This document shows, piece by piece, positions 18,537-27,130 of a stretch of DNA of 64,000 bases. Every line of letters starts with the position of its first letter. Within the stretch, counting starts at the first letter, position 1. Origin of the DNA: an uncultured Oscillospiraceae bacterium. GTDB lineage: Bacteria > Bacillota > Clostridia > Oscillospirales > Oscillospiraceae. The position numbers and the translations under genes were made by a program. The notes beneath the pieces are model-generated. The model ran no database searches, was not told the DNA's origin, and was given only the letters and a program-made list of their open reading frames with translations. The stretch spans positions 25,659 to 89,658 of the forward strand of contig CALXDJ010000008.1 of NCBI GenBank assembly GCA_944387035.1. Direction: 5' to 3'.

Positions 18537-18643
18537 GGGTAGATTCCTCCATTCAAAAATTCGACGGGAGTATTATACTCCATGATTTCCGAAAATTCAA
18601 TAGAAAATCCGGCAAAACCCCGGCATTTCCAGGGAAAACGGGA

Positions 18644-18675
18644 AAAAGAGACGCCCACAGTTGTGGACGTCTCTT
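18644..18675 (-). terminator. Rho-independent terminator of the zinc-ribbon gene
   Basis: Minus strand stem AGAGACGTCCACA / TGTGGGCGTCTCT, followed by T5. It separates the zinc-ribbon gene from the DUF1858 operon. Confidence 0.8.
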
Positions 18676-18708
18676 TGGACCGCGTTATGAAAAACCGAAG
18701 ACGGCTCT

Positions 18709-18990
18709 TTATCTCTGCTGGTCGCGCATCTTGGCAAAGCACTCGCTGCAGTAGACCGGACGGTCAGACTTGGGCTCGAAGGGCACTCTGGCCTCGCCGC
18801 CGCAGGCAGCGCAAACAGCGGTGAAGTACTCCCGGGGACCGCGGGCGGCGTTCTTGCGGGCGTCGCGGCAGGCCTTGCAGCGCTGGGGCTCGTTCTGGAA
18901 GCCGCGCTCGGCGTAGAACTCCTGCTCACCGGCGGTGAACACGAACTCCTGACCGCACTCTTTGCACACTAAAGTCTTGTCTTCGTACAT
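18709..18990 (-). CDS. Zinc-ribbon domain protein
   Basis: 93 aa from ATG at 18990 behind GAGAGGG; the longer upstream frame overlaps sigH and is not used. It has two pairs of CxxC knuckles: CKECGQEF with CKACRD, and CAACGG with CSECF, with FTAGEQEFYAERGF between. This is the 'probable zinc-ribbon' family found as small stand-alone proteins in clostridia, of unknown function. It lies 38 bp after sigH and may be co-transcribed with it. Confidence 0.85.
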   Translation of the reverse strand: MYEDKTLVCKECGQEFVFTAGEQEFYAERGFQNEPQRCKACRDARKNAARGPREYFTAVCAACGGEARVPFEPKSDRPVYCSECFAKMRDQQR

Positions 18991-19028
18991 GATGTTACCC
19001 TCTCTTTGAAAAGAAAAATATATTGCGC

Positions 19029-19667
19029 TCAGCGCTTGCTGAGATCGCCGGAAAGAAGCTGCCGTGCCACCTTGCGCCGAATGCGCTGCACAGCGTTGTC
19101 CACGGACTTTGGGGGTTTGCCGACCGTTCCGGCAATTTCCCTGCATGAAAGACCGTCTAAATAATACCCCAATATCTCCGCTTCAAAATCGGACAACTGT
19201 TTCCGGACTCCGGACAAGAGGGCCGCCGTGTGCTCGCGGTCGATGAGAAAATCTTCCGGATTGCACTGAGCCAGACTGCTGGTACCAGAGGTGTAGGAAT
19301 TGCTGTCAAGGTAAGGCGTATCCAAAGGGACCGACTGATTGAGCGGTGAATGCTTACCGCGCCCTGCGGCACGGAGAACGGAATACAGTCGGCTGCGAAT
19401 GCAGATTTCCGCGAATGTTCGGAAGGACGCTTCCTTTTCCGCGTCATACTCCCGGACTGCTTTGATGAGTCCCACCATTCCCTCTTGGGTCAGGTCCTCG
19501 CTGTCGCCGCCGATCAAAAAGAACGGACGGGCACAGGTACGTACCAGCCTCTGATATCGGGTGACCAGGATCTCCTCCGCCTCACGGCGGCCTTCCGCCG
19601 CCAAACGGCACAGAGTCTCATCGGAAAGATCTTCCTGGATTTGGGTGTTCTCATAAGACTTTCGCAT
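19029..19667 (-). CDS. sigH: RNA polymerase sigma-H factor
   Basis: Transition-state and early-sporulation sigma factor (Spo0H). 212 aa. Region 2 (LTQEGMVGLIKAVREYD with RTFAEICIRSRLYSVLR) and region 4 (LSCREIAGTVGKPPKSVDNAVQRIRRKV) are complete, the latter ending in the motif typical of SigH. There is no Shine-Dalgarno before the ATG, and a near-consensus -10 box ends only 6 bp upstream, so the mRNA may be leaderless. It is expected to control spo0A and early septation genes. Confidence 0.95.
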   Translation of the reverse strand: MRKSYENTQIQEDLSDETLCRLAAEGRREAEEILVTRYQRLVRTCARPFFLIGGDSEDLTQEGMVGLIKAVREYDAEKEASFRTFAEICIRSRLYSVLRAAGRGKHSPLNQSVPLDTPYLDSNSYTSGTSSLAQCNPEDFLIDREHTAALLSGVRKQLSDFEAEILGYYLDGLSCREIAGTVGKPPKSVDNAVQRIRRKVARQLLSGDLSKR

Positions 19668-19673
19668 ACATGT

Positions 19674-19703
19674 ATTATACCTGTCTAATCATGGAAATGT
19701 CAA
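19674..19703 (-). promoter_or_regulatory. Sigma-A promoter of sigH
   Basis: Minus strand TTGACA (19703-19698), 18 bp, TATAAT (19679-19674). The predicted start point falls on or within a base or two of the sigH ATG at 19667. Confidence 0.8.
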
Positions 19704-19733
19704 GCAAATGTTCAAAATATCCGGATAAATCCC

Positions 19734-21089
19734 TTAAAATTTTAGTGATTTTATAAAATCCGCCAGGCGCTGGGCCACCTCCTGGGCGATTTCGGTGGTC
19801 TTGGCCTCCACCATCACCCGAATCAGTGCCTCCGTACCCGATGCCCGGACCAGCACCCGGCCGGCGCCCGCCAGAGCGTCCTCCTCCTGCTTGACCGCCT
19901 GGGCAAGCTCCGCGGAGGCCATGATCTTCTCCTTGACGCCGCCGCTGTGGGGCACCTCCACATTGAGGAGGACCTGGGGATATACCGCGCATGCCGAGAC
20001 CAGCTCACTGGCCTTCTGGCCGGACCGGGCGAGCACCTGCAAAAACTGCAGCGCCGTCACTTCGCCGTCGCCGGTGGTCTCCAGGCCGGTGAAGATCGTG
20101 TGGCCGGACTGCTCGCCGCCGATGCGGTAGTCGTGGCGGAGCATCTCCTCCAGCACATTGCGGTCGCCCACGGCAGTGCAGATCAGCTCCAGGCCGTGGT
20201 TGCGGCAGAACTCATGCAGACCCAGGTTGCTCATGACCGTGGCCACAATGGTGTTGCCGTTGAGCTCGCCCCGGCGCTTCATATCCAGAGCGCACACCGC
20301 CATGACCTTGTCGCCGTCGATGACGCCGCCGGTCTCATCCACCAGCAGGCAGCGGTCCGCGTCGCCGTCAAAGGCCACACCCACGTCATAGCCGCCACGG
20401 ACCACGGCCTGGGCCAGGTCCTCCAGGTGGGTGGAGCCGCAGCGGTGGTTGATGTTCACGCCGTCGGGGGCGCGGTGGATGAAGTCCGTATGGGCCTGGA
20501 AGCGGCCGAAGAGCTCCGGCGCCGTGGCGCTGGCCGCGCCGTTGGCGCAGTCCACCAGAATCCGCATGCCGTGGAGGTCCTCGGAAATGGTGGAGGCCAC
20601 AAAGTCGATGTAGTCCACCTTCCGGCGGCCGCCGTCCGACACCAGACGGCCGATCTCGCCCCGGGTGCGCAGCTTCATGGGCGCCTCGGAGAGAATCCGG
20701 TCCTCAATGCGGCCCTCCACCTCATCGGAGAGCTTGTAGCCCTGACCGCTGAAGAGCTTGATGCCGTTGTGCTCGTAGGGGTTGTGGCTGGCGGAGATCA
20801 CGATGCCCGCGTCCGCGCCCTCCTGCCGGGCCAAAAACGCCACGGCGGGAGTGGGGATGGTCCCCACGGAGAGTACGTCGCCGCCCACGGACAAAATGCC
20901 CGCCGTCAGCGCCGCTTCCAGCATGTCGGAGGAGATGCGGGTGTCCTTGCCGATGACCACCGTGGGGCGTCCCCCCTTCTCCTCCATCAGCACCGTGCCC
21001 ACGGCCTGCCCCACGCGGAAGGCCATGTCGGCGGTGAGGTTCTCCCCCACCACGCCCCGGATGCCGTCGGTTCCAAATAGCTTGCCCAT
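19734..21089 (-). CDS. glmM: Phosphoglucosamine mutase
   Basis: Interconverts glucosamine 6- and 1-phosphate for UDP-GlcNAc synthesis. 451 aa. ATG at 21089 (MGKLFGTDGIRG) is chosen because GAGGT is 7 nt upstream; the ATG two codons earlier is too close. Seen: phosphoserine loop ISASHNPYEHNG with Ser101, metal-binding loop AFDGDADRC, sugar-binding GGEQSGH, and C-terminal phosphate-binding RASGTEALIRV. Downstream of the AAA ATPase gene and upstream of sigH, same strand. Confidence 0.97.
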   Translation of the reverse strand: MGKLFGTDGIRGVVGENLTADMAFRVGQAVGTVLMEEKGGRPTVVIGKDTRISSDMLEAALTAGILSVGGDVLSVGTIPTPAVAFLARQEGADAGIVISASHNPYEHNGIKLFSGQGYKLSDEVEGRIEDRILSEAPMKLRTRGEIGRLVSDGGRRKVDYIDFVASTISEDLHGMRILVDCANGAASATAPELFGRFQAHTDFIHRAPDGVNINHRCGSTHLEDLAQAVVRGGYDVGVAFDGDADRCLLVDETGGVIDGDKVMAVCALDMKRRGELNGNTIVATVMSNLGLHEFCRNHGLELICTAVGDRNVLEEMLRHDYRIGGEQSGHTIFTGLETTGDGEVTALQFLQVLARSGQKASELVSACAVYPQVLLNVEVPHSGGVKEKIMASAELAQAVKQEEDALAGAGRVLVRASGTEALIRVMVEAKTTEIAQEVAQRLADFIKSLKF

Positions 21090-21142
21090 ATCCATTACCT
21101 CATTTTTTCAAAGTTTCAAACATCTGATATCACAGGCGGACA

Positions 21143-21880
21143 CTAGCCCTCCAACAGGTAGTGCAGCATCCGCTCCGGGTTTTCCAAAAAGCGCCGGGTG
21201 AGCTGATAGTGCTCCGTCTCCCGGTATTCCGCCATCGTTACGCCCGCCTCCCCCAGCTGATAGATCCGGGCGCCGGGAAAGGCCATCAGAATGGGCGAAT
21301 GCGTGGCAATGACAAACTGGGAATCCTTCTTCACCAGCTGGTCCAGCATGACCATCAGCGTCAGCAGCCGGGCGGGAGACAGCGCCGCCTCCGGCTCGTC
21401 CAGCAGATACAGGCCCTGCCCGCCGAAGCGGTGCTCCACCAGAGAAAGAAAGCTCTCCCCGTGGGACTGGTTGTGCAGGGACACGCCGCCGTAGCTGTCA
21501 ATCAGCCGGGGACCCGGGGTGGTCTCATCCAGTTCGTCAATGTGGGTGGCCACGTTGTAAAAACTCTCCGCCCGGAGAAAGAATCCATCTTTGGGATAGC
21601 GCCGCCGGGCAGGCGTGAGATACTCGCCCAGAGGCGAGTGGGTGGCCCGGGTGGAAAAGGAGAAATTCCGGGTGCCGCCCTCGGGGTTGAAGCCGCAGGC
21701 CACGGCGATCCCCTCCAGCAAGGTGGATTTTCCGCTGCCGTTCTCCCCCACCAAAAAGGTGACGGGCGTGTCAAAGCACAGGACGCCGCCCTCCATCAGA
21801 TACCGCACCGGCGGCAGTCCGCACAGATAGCTCTCCTGCGGCAGCTGCCGCCGCAGGCGGATAGACGTGAGATATTCCAT
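21143..21880 (-). CDS. AAA family ATPase, ABC/SMC-like
   Basis: 245 aa from ATG at 21880 behind GGGAGG. Walker A GENGSGKST, a signature-like SHGESFLSLVEHRF, Walker B GLYLLDEPEAALSP and a H-loop IATHSPILMAFP make a compact, single-domain ABC-type ATPase of the kind often called 'predicted ATPase'. It has no membrane partner and no nuclease domain. It is placed between ruvB and glmM with 28 bp to ruvB, so it may be co-expressed with Holliday-junction genes; a DNA-related role is only a guess from position. Confidence 0.88.
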   Translation of the reverse strand: MEYLTSIRLRRQLPQESYLCGLPPVRYLMEGGVLCFDTPVTFLVGENGSGKSTLLEGIAVACGFNPEGGTRNFSFSTRATHSPLGEYLTPARRRYPKDGFFLRAESFYNVATHIDELDETTPGPRLIDSYGGVSLHNQSHGESFLSLVEHRFGGQGLYLLDEPEAALSPARLLTLMVMLDQLVKKDSQFVIATHSPILMAFPGARIYQLGEAGVTMAEYRETEHYQLTRRFLENPERMLHYLLEG

Positions 21881-21908
21881 GATGCCGCCTCCCTGCCCCA
21901 ACGGCTTG

Positions 21909-22970
21909 TTACAGCGTCAGCTGCTCCATGACGCCTTCCGGCGCCGCGCCGCCGGGAATGGGACGGTGCAGGTGCCCGTAGGCCTTCTGCGTCACGCAGC
22001 GGCCCCGGGGAGTCCGGGTCAAAAAGCCCAGCTGCATCAGGTAGGGCTCATATACATCCTCCAGCGTGACGGCCTCCTCGCCGATGGTGGCGGCCAGAGT
22101 CTCCAGGCCCACGGGACCGCCGTTGTAGTGATCGATGATGGCCCCCAGCATCCGCCGGTCCACGCTGTCCAATCCCAGCTGGTCCACCTCCAGGGCGCAC
22201 AGCGCCTCGTCGGCCACCGCCGCCGTGATGACGCCGTCGGCCTTGACCTGGGCAAAGTCCCGCACCCGCCGGAGCATCCGGTTGGCAATCCGGGGCGTGC
22301 CCCGGCTGCGCCGGGCGATCTCATAGGCGCCGTCGGGCTCGATCTCCACGTTTAGGATTCCCGCCGAGCGGGTGACGATTCGGGAAAGCTCCTCCGGGGT
22401 GTAGAGCTCCAGCCGCAGCGTGACGCCGAAGCGGTCCCGCAGAGGCGCGGACAGCTGCCCGGCCCGGGTGGTAGCCCCGATCAGGGTGAACTTGGGCAGG
22501 TCCAGCCGGATGGAGTTGGCGCTGGGGCCCTTGCCCACGATGATGTCCAGAGCATAGTCCTCCATGGCGGGGTACAGGATCTCCTCCACGGAGCGGTTGA
22601 GCCGGTGGATCTCGTCAACAAAGAGGATGTCCCCCTCGTTGAGATTGGTCAAAAGCGCCGCCAGGTCTCCGGGCTTTTCGATGGCCGGGCCGGAGGTGAT
22701 CCGGATGCCCGCCCCCATCTCCTGGGCGATGATCCCCGCCAGGGTGGTCTTGCCCAGGCCCGGAGGGCCGTGGAGCAGTACGTGGTCCAACGCCTCCTCC
22801 CGCTTGCGGGCGGCCTCGATGAACACAGAAAGATTTTCCTTGGCCTTCTCCTGGCCGATGTACTCCCGCAGGGTCTTGGGCCGCAGAGAGCCCTCCTGGG
22901 CATCCTCCTGCAAAAAGGTCTTGGCCACAATGGGCTCTTCATAGATGTCGCTGCCGAAGTCAATGCTCAC
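21909..22970 (-). CDS. ruvB: Holliday junction branch-migration helicase RuvB
   Basis: Motor of RuvAB branch migration. 353 aa, GTG start at 22970 behind GGAGGAGGG ([12 protein letters not shown]); the longer frame to 23111 overlaps the preceding gene and has no site. Walker [10 protein letters not shown], Walker [10 protein letters not shown], sensor region [18 protein letters not shown], and the winged-helix C-terminal domain are present. Order ruvC-ruvA-X-ruvB, with one gene inserted between ruvA and ruvB. Confidence 0.98.
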   Translation of the reverse strand: MSIDFGSDIYEEPIVAKTFLQEDAQEGSLRPKTLREYIGQEKAKENLSVFIEAARKREEALDHVLLHGPPGLGKTTLAGIIAQEMGAGIRITSGPAIEKPGDLAALLTNLNEGDILFVDEIHRLNRSVEEILYPAMEDYALDIIVGKGPSANSIRLDLPKFTLIGATTRAGQLSAPLRDRFGVTLRLELYTPEELSRIVTRSAGILNVEIEPDGAYEIARRSRGTPRIANRMLRRVRDFAQVKADGVITAAVADEALCALEVDQLGLDSVDRRMLGAIIDHYNGGPVGLETLAATIGEEAVTLEDVYEPYLMQLGFLTRTPRGRCVTQKAYGHLHRPIPGGAAPEGVMEQLTL

Positions 22971-22974
22971 GCGC

Positions 22975-23598
22975 TCATCCCTCCTCCGAAAGAACGCTTC
23001 CGTCAGAACCGTACTGCACCAGGGTCCGGGGCAGCTGCTCCGCCCCGTCCAGCACGTACACGTCCAGAATATAGTCCGCCTCCAGGTCCGACCGGCCCAC
23101 GCCGTCGGCATCGGTGACGGTATAGGAATCCACCGCGCCGGTGCGGTTGTCGCCGTAGACCACCGCCTCGCACTGGGTCCCGCGCAAAAATCCCCCGGCC
23201 TGCCAGCTGCCGGTCATGCCCAGTCCCGTCTCCGGGGCGGACTCCATGCCGTCATAGGCCCAGCGCAGGCCGAAGAGCCGCTGTTCAAACACTGCCGTGC
23301 AAAGCCCCAGGTCCTCCCGCTCGTAGAGCACCGCCTGGACCCGGCCCTCCCGGGCGGTCTTGATGACCGTGGCGCCCTGGCCCTGGGACTCCAGCAGGTA
23401 CGCCGCCAGATCCTCCTGAGAGCCGCCGCAGGTATTGGCGGCAAAGGCGGTGCGCACCGTCACGCCCAGGCCCAGACCGATGAAGAGCATTCCGATCCCC
23501 ACCCCCACGGTGAGGATCTGCTTGGCCTGGGCGGTTTTCTTGGCCTGGGCCGCTGCCAGGGCGGCTTTCCGGGCCTTTGCTTTTTTGTTGCTGTTCAT
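22975..23598 (-). CDS. Uncharacterised single-pass membrane protein between ruvA and ruvB
   Basis: 207 aa from ATG at 23598 behind GGAAGGCGG. Lys/Ala-rich cytoplasmic start ([19 protein letters not shown]), one membrane helix (about 29-52, [19 protein letters not shown]), then an extracytoplasmic domain with three cysteines and an acidic C-terminus. I do not recognise the family. It ends 4 bp before the ruvB start, so it is tightly coupled with the RuvAB genes; the function cannot be named from sequence. Confidence 0.8.
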   Translation of the reverse strand: MNSNKKAKARKAALAAAQAKKTAQAKQILTVGVGIGMLFIGLGLGVTVRTAFAANTCGGSQEDLAAYLLESQGQGATVIKTAREGRVQAVLYEREDLGLCTAVFEQRLFGLRWAYDGMESAPETGLGMTGSWQAGGFLRGTQCEAVVYGDNRTGAVDSYTVTDADGVGRSDLEADYILDVYVLDGAEQLPRTLVQYGSDGSVLSEEG

Positions 23599-23694
23599 AT
23601 TTCCGCCTTCCCGGCCGCAAAACAGGCGAACCCGGCCGCCGGACGGAATCATCCCGTCCGGGTGCCCGTGGTGCGCCGCTGCCCCGCGGCCTGG

Positions 23695-24300
23695 TTATTT
23701 CACCATCTTCTTGAGACTCTGCCGGATGATCTCCTCCAGAGGCAGTCCCTCCACGTCCACGCCCTTGAGGGCCATGGACACCTCGGCGCTGGTATAGCCC
23801 AGCACCGCCAGAGCCTGGGCGGCCTCGGTGGCCTTGTTGGAAAAGACCGCCGCGGCCGGAGCGCCCTCGCCGCCGGAAAAGTCCAGCTCGCCGCCGCTCT
23901 CCCGGGCCATCTTGTCCTTGAGCTCCAGGATGATGCGCTGGGCGATCTTCTTGCCGATGCCGGGGGCCGCCGTCAGGGCTTTTTCATCCCCGGTGACGAT
24001 GGCCATGGCCAAGGACTCCGGCGTTCCCGCCGAGAGCACCGCCAGGGCCGCCTTGGGACCCACGCCGGAGACTCCGATGAGCAGCTTGAAGGTGGCAAGC
24101 TCCTTCTGCGTTGCAAAGCCGTAGAGGTCAAAGACATCCTCGCCTACGTTGAGGTAGGTGTACAGCTTCCCCCGCTGGCCCTTTTTCAGACTGGCCAGGG
24201 TATTGTTGGTGGTCTTGCAGGCATAGCCCACACCGCCGCAGTCGATCACCGCCAGATAGGGCAGCAGCTCGGCCACGGTACCGTCCAGATAGTAAAACAT
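23695..24300 (-). CDS. ruvA: Holliday junction protein RuvA
   Basis: Binds four-way junctions and loads RuvB. 201 aa. OB-fold N-terminal domain (MFYYLDGTVAELLP), the two helix-hairpin-helix motifs (LLIGVSGVGPKAALAVLS and LTAAPGIGKKIAQRIILELKDK), an Ala-rich linker, and the RuvB-contacting C-terminal domain (AAQALAVLGYTSAEVSMAL). Starts 12 bp after ruvC. Confidence 0.98.
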   Translation of the reverse strand: MFYYLDGTVAELLPYLAVIDCGGVGYACKTTNNTLASLKKGQRGKLYTYLNVGEDVFDLYGFATQKELATFKLLIGVSGVGPKAALAVLSAGTPESLAMAIVTGDEKALTAAPGIGKKIAQRIILELKDKMARESGGELDFSGGEGAPAAAVFSNKATEAAQALAVLGYTSAEVSMALKGVDVEGLPLEEIIRQSLKKMVK

Positions 24301-24312
24301 GCGCGTTGCTCC

Positions 24313-24822
24313 TTACACCGTTTCTTTGACGTCGCTGGTCTGGGGAAGCCGGGAGGTCCGGCTCCGGGCGTGGCACAGTGCCAGGGCCAGAGCGTCCGCC
24401 GCGTCGTCGGGCCGGGGCACCGACGCAAGGCCCAGAAGGCGCCGGGTCATGTCCATGACCTGCCGTTTTTCCGCCTTGCCGTATCCCACCACCGCCAGCT
24501 TCACCTGAGAGGGCGTGTACTCATAAAGCGGCACGCCGCACTTTTCCGCCGCGCACAAAATGACGCCCCGGCCATGGGCCACGGCGATACCGGTGGTGAT
24601 GTTGGTATTGAAGAACAGCTCCTCAATGGAGATGACGTCGGGCTTGAGCTTACCGATCAGCTCCTCCATGTCGCAGCTGATCTGATAGAGCCGCCGGGAC
24701 AGCGGCAGCCCGGCGGGCGTGGTGATGGCCCCATAGGTCACCATATGCACCCGCCCCCGCTCCGCCGTAATGAGGCCGAAGCCGATGGTGGCAAAGCCCG
24801 GATCGATTCCCAAGATACGCAT
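24313..24822 (-). CDS. ruvC: Crossover junction endodeoxyribonuclease RuvC
   Basis: Resolves Holliday junctions. 169 aa from ATG at 24822 behind GGAGGG; the long upstream frame is discarded. Catalytic acidic residues are visible: Asp7 in GIDPGFATIG, Glu in ISIEELFF, and the pair in DDAADALALALCH. RNase-H-like fold, normal length. First gene of the ruv group, with its own promoter just upstream. Confidence 0.97.
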   Translation of the reverse strand: MRILGIDPGFATIGFGLITAERGRVHMVTYGAITTPAGLPLSRRLYQISCDMEELIGKLKPDVISIEELFFNTNITTGIAVAHGRGVILCAAEKCGVPLYEYTPSQVKLAVVGYGKAEKRQVMDMTRRLLGLASVPRPDDAADALALALCHARSRTSRLPQTSDVKETV

Positions 24823-24853
24823 GGCGCTTTCCCTCCAGTTTACATTCCGTACC

Positions 24854-24882
24854 AGTATACCAAATCCCGTCCCAAAGCGCAA
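24854..24882 (-). promoter_or_regulatory. Promoter of the ruvC-ruvA-X-ruvB group
   Basis: Minus strand TTGCGC (24882-24877), 17 bp, TATACT (24859-24854). The gene-free stretch 24823-25131 holds this promoter and the DUF4179 terminator; I see nothing else in it, and no LexA-type box. Confidence 0.6.
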
Positions 24883-25034
24883 CAGAAAAAGCGCGGCGGA
24901 CCGTCTGCGTACTGCGGACACCGCGCGGTGGACTGCGCGGCACACAAACCAGCAAAACGACCCACCGGCAGCCCGGCTGAGCCAGCGGCACAAAACCGCG
25001 CAGGCGCGGCGGCGAAACGGAGGGAACCCCGGCG

Positions 25035-25071
25035 CAAAAAAGCCGGGGCCGCCTTTCGAGGCGGTCCCGGC
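25035..25071 (-). terminator. Rho-independent terminator of the ECF sigma/DUF4179 pair
   Basis: Minus strand stem CCGGGACCGCC / GGCGGCCCCGG with loop TCGAAA, then CTTTTTT; about 60 bp after the DUF4179 gene. Confidence 0.88.
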
Positions 25072-25131
25072 GGGGATGGTTGCAATGTGTTCCGCCGCGG
25101 CGGACGTGGAACTTCCGGGCGTACGGCATCT

Positions 25132-26493
25132 TCAGACGATGGGGATCACCACAGGGACAGGCTCCTGAGAGGTGTGGGAGTACTGGGCCTCCAGCCACAC
25201 CTCGTCGTCCGTGTAGTCCGGCAGGGGCATCATCAGCTCCGACTTTCCGCCCTCCAGGTGGGTGCTCATGCCCATCTGGCGCATTTCGCAGGCGTTGCCC
25301 TCCCGGTCATAGAAGGTCATGGCAAAGGGCGTGGACAAAAACCCATCGTCCACCAGGCAGGTGATGACCCAGCCCTTGGCCTCCTTCTGGACGCGCTGGA
25401 GGGTCACGCCCTCCGGCATCCACTCGGCGCTGCCCGCCGCCAGGTCAATGTGCACCCGCTCATGGGCCTTTTCCAGCCACCGGGCGCCGGTGATGTGCAG
25501 CGTCAGGGAGTCGCAGCGGGCGAAGTACGGGCTCTCCAGCCGGTAGGAGACCATGGCCGGCGTGTCGGTGTCTCCGCTGGCGATGACGCCGTTGGAGATG
25601 GAGCCGAAGCGCTGCCCGTCCTCGTTTTCCAGACAGAAGTCCAGCCCCTTGAGCCAGGCGGTGTTGTCCCCGTCCCCCTCCACGTTCACCCGCACATGAG
25701 TGGGATAGATCTCCACGTCCGTGACGGTGAGGGTCTGGCCGTCCAGAGTGAACGTCTCATTCACCGCCACATGGCGGCCCGGGGCGGTATCCGCCGGATC
25801 AAAGCGCAGATCGAAGGTAAACGTGGCCAGCACGGCGTCCGGGGCGTGGTCCGGCGGGGTCAGCAGGTCCTCCTCCAGGGAGCTGATGGCGGCGGGAGCC
25901 TGGGCTTCCTCTCTGTCCGCCCGCTCTCCGGTGACGGAGAAGGTCATGGAAAAGGTCTCCGGCACGTCCTCGTCTCCGTAGTCCAGGGCGAAGCGCAGCA
26001 TGGTTCCGGGGCTTTGCCGGAAATCCGCTCCCAGGATGGAACATGCCTGATGGGGAGAAAACTCCGGCATCTCGGCGGAGAGGCTCTCGTACCCCTCCCC
26101 CTCCAGGGTGAAGAACAGATTCACCTGCTTTTGGTCCACGATGACATAGTGGACCGTGGCGGTAATGCCGTTTACCGTCTTACTTTGCTCGATAGGCTGG
26201 ACATAGGCGTTTTCCACCGCGGCCGAGAGGCTGGGCGACCACGCCACGGCCTTGGCCAGCTCCCGCAGTACCGGCACGCCGCCGCAGGCGTAGGCAAAGG
26301 TGGGGAACAGATTCACCAGCAACACAAAGCCCGCAAAGCAGGCCGCCAGAGTCCCGGCCGGGATGCCCAGAATCCGGCGCCGGCGGCGCCGGGCCCGGAG
26401 CCGGGCCTGCGCCCGCTCCACACATCCGTCCAGAGCCGCGGGGGTGGACTCCAGCTCCCGCAGCAGGGATTCATACTCCGTATTCCGGTTCAT
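25132..26493 (-). CDS. DUF4179 membrane protein, likely anti-sigma factor
   Basis: 453 aa. A short cytoplasmic N-terminus ending in an Arg run (RLRARRRRRR) precedes one membrane helix (about 41-63, AGTLAACFAGFVLLVNLF) and a large outside domain of the DUF4179 type (NGITATVHYVIVDQKQ, LFFTLEGEGYESLS). This layout is that of membrane anti-sigma factors that hold an ECF sigma until a surface signal arrives. Its start overlaps the ECF sigma stop by 4 bp, which strongly supports a sigma/anti-sigma pair. The signal is unknown. Confidence 0.85.
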   Translation of the reverse strand: MNRNTEYESLLRELESTPAALDGCVERAQARLRARRRRRRILGIPAGTLAACFAGFVLLVNLFPTFAYACGGVPVLRELAKAVAWSPSLSAAVENAYVQPIEQSKTVNGITATVHYVIVDQKQVNLFFTLEGEGYESLSAEMPEFSPHQACSILGADFRQSPGTMLRFALDYGDEDVPETFSMTFSVTGERADREEAQAPAAISSLEEDLLTPPDHAPDAVLATFTFDLRFDPADTAPGRHVAVNETFTLDGQTLTVTDVEIYPTHVRVNVEGDGDNTAWLKGLDFCLENEDGQRFGSISNGVIASGDTDTPAMVSYRLESPYFARCDSLTLHITGARWLEKAHERVHIDLAAGSAEWMPEGVTLQRVQKEAKGWVITCLVDDGFLSTPFAMTFYDREGNACEMRQMGMSTHLEGGKSELMMPLPDYTDDEVWLEAQYSHTSQEPVPVVIPIV

Positions 26494-26969
26494 GCGCCAT
26501 CCTCCTCTCCCAGCTCCAGCCGCAGCAGGGCCAGAGCCTTCCGCTGCCGGGTGGCCACGGTCCCCTGTGGAATGCCCAGGGCCTGGGCCGTCTCCGATTG
26601 GGTGTACCCGGTGAAAAACCGCAGGATCACCACCGCCCGCAATTCCTCGGGCAGCCGCCCCACCGCCTCCCGCAGGGGCAGGCCGTCATAGGCGTCCGGT
26701 CCGGCGGTGTCCGGCAGGGCGTCCTGACCGCCGGGGTGAAACCGATTCCGGCGGCGCAGCTCCCGGTGGCAGGTATTGAGCAGGATCCGGGTCAGCCACG
26801 TCTCGAAAAAGGCCGCCTCCCGCAGCTGTCCCAAGGCCCGCAGGGCCTGGTAGACGGCCTCGTCCACGGCCTCCAGGGCATCGGCCTCCCGGCCCAGGTA
26901 CAAATACGCCGTGCGGTAGAGCGTCTGCCGCATGGCCTGCGTCCGGCGGGCAAATTCCTCTTGATTCAT
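26490..26969 (-). CDS. ECF-type RNA polymerase sigma factor
   Basis: 159 aa, ATG behind AGGAGG. Sigma region 2 (TLYRTAYLYLGREADALEAVDEAVYQA, with FFETWLTRILLNTC) and region 4 (LREAVGRLPEELRAVVILRF, TQSETAQALGIPQGTVATRQ) are complete and there are no other domains. It is coupled to the DUF4179 gene by an ATGA overlap. It probably directs a small envelope-response regulon including its own operon; no clear autoregulatory promoter could be assigned upstream. Confidence 0.93.
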   Translation of the reverse strand: MNQEEFARRTQAMRQTLYRTAYLYLGREADALEAVDEAVYQALRALGQLREAAFFETWLTRILLNTCHRELRRRNRFHPGGQDALPDTAGPDAYDGLPLREAVGRLPEELRAVVILRFFTGYTQSETAQALGIPQGTVATRQRKALALLRLELGEEDGA

Positions 26970-27055
26970 CTCTGGCCCCCTCCTTTCCTCGTTCTACCCA
27001 TTAGAGCCTGCAGGGGCGGCGTTTGTTTTCCGGCGGTGAAGAAAATTTTCCGGGC

Positions 27056-27084
27056 AAAAAAAGGGCACGGCCAAAGCCGTGCCG
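27056..27084 (-). terminator. Rho-independent terminator of spoIIM-xerD
   Basis: Minus strand stem GGCACGGC / GCCGTGCC with loop TTTG, then T7. Confidence 0.88.
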
Positions 27085-27130
27085 AAAACACAACACTTAC
27101 CATGCCGCCCGTGGAGCGGCGGGAGGTCCG

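Noticed and set aside
22945..26691. A 1248-codon plus-strand open frame
   Set aside because: It is antisense to ruvB, the ruvA-ruvB spacer gene, ruvA, ruvC and the DUF4179 gene. Its His/Gly/Arg/Pro-rich translation is the usual shadow of GC-rich genes; it has no ribosome-binding site or recognisable domain.
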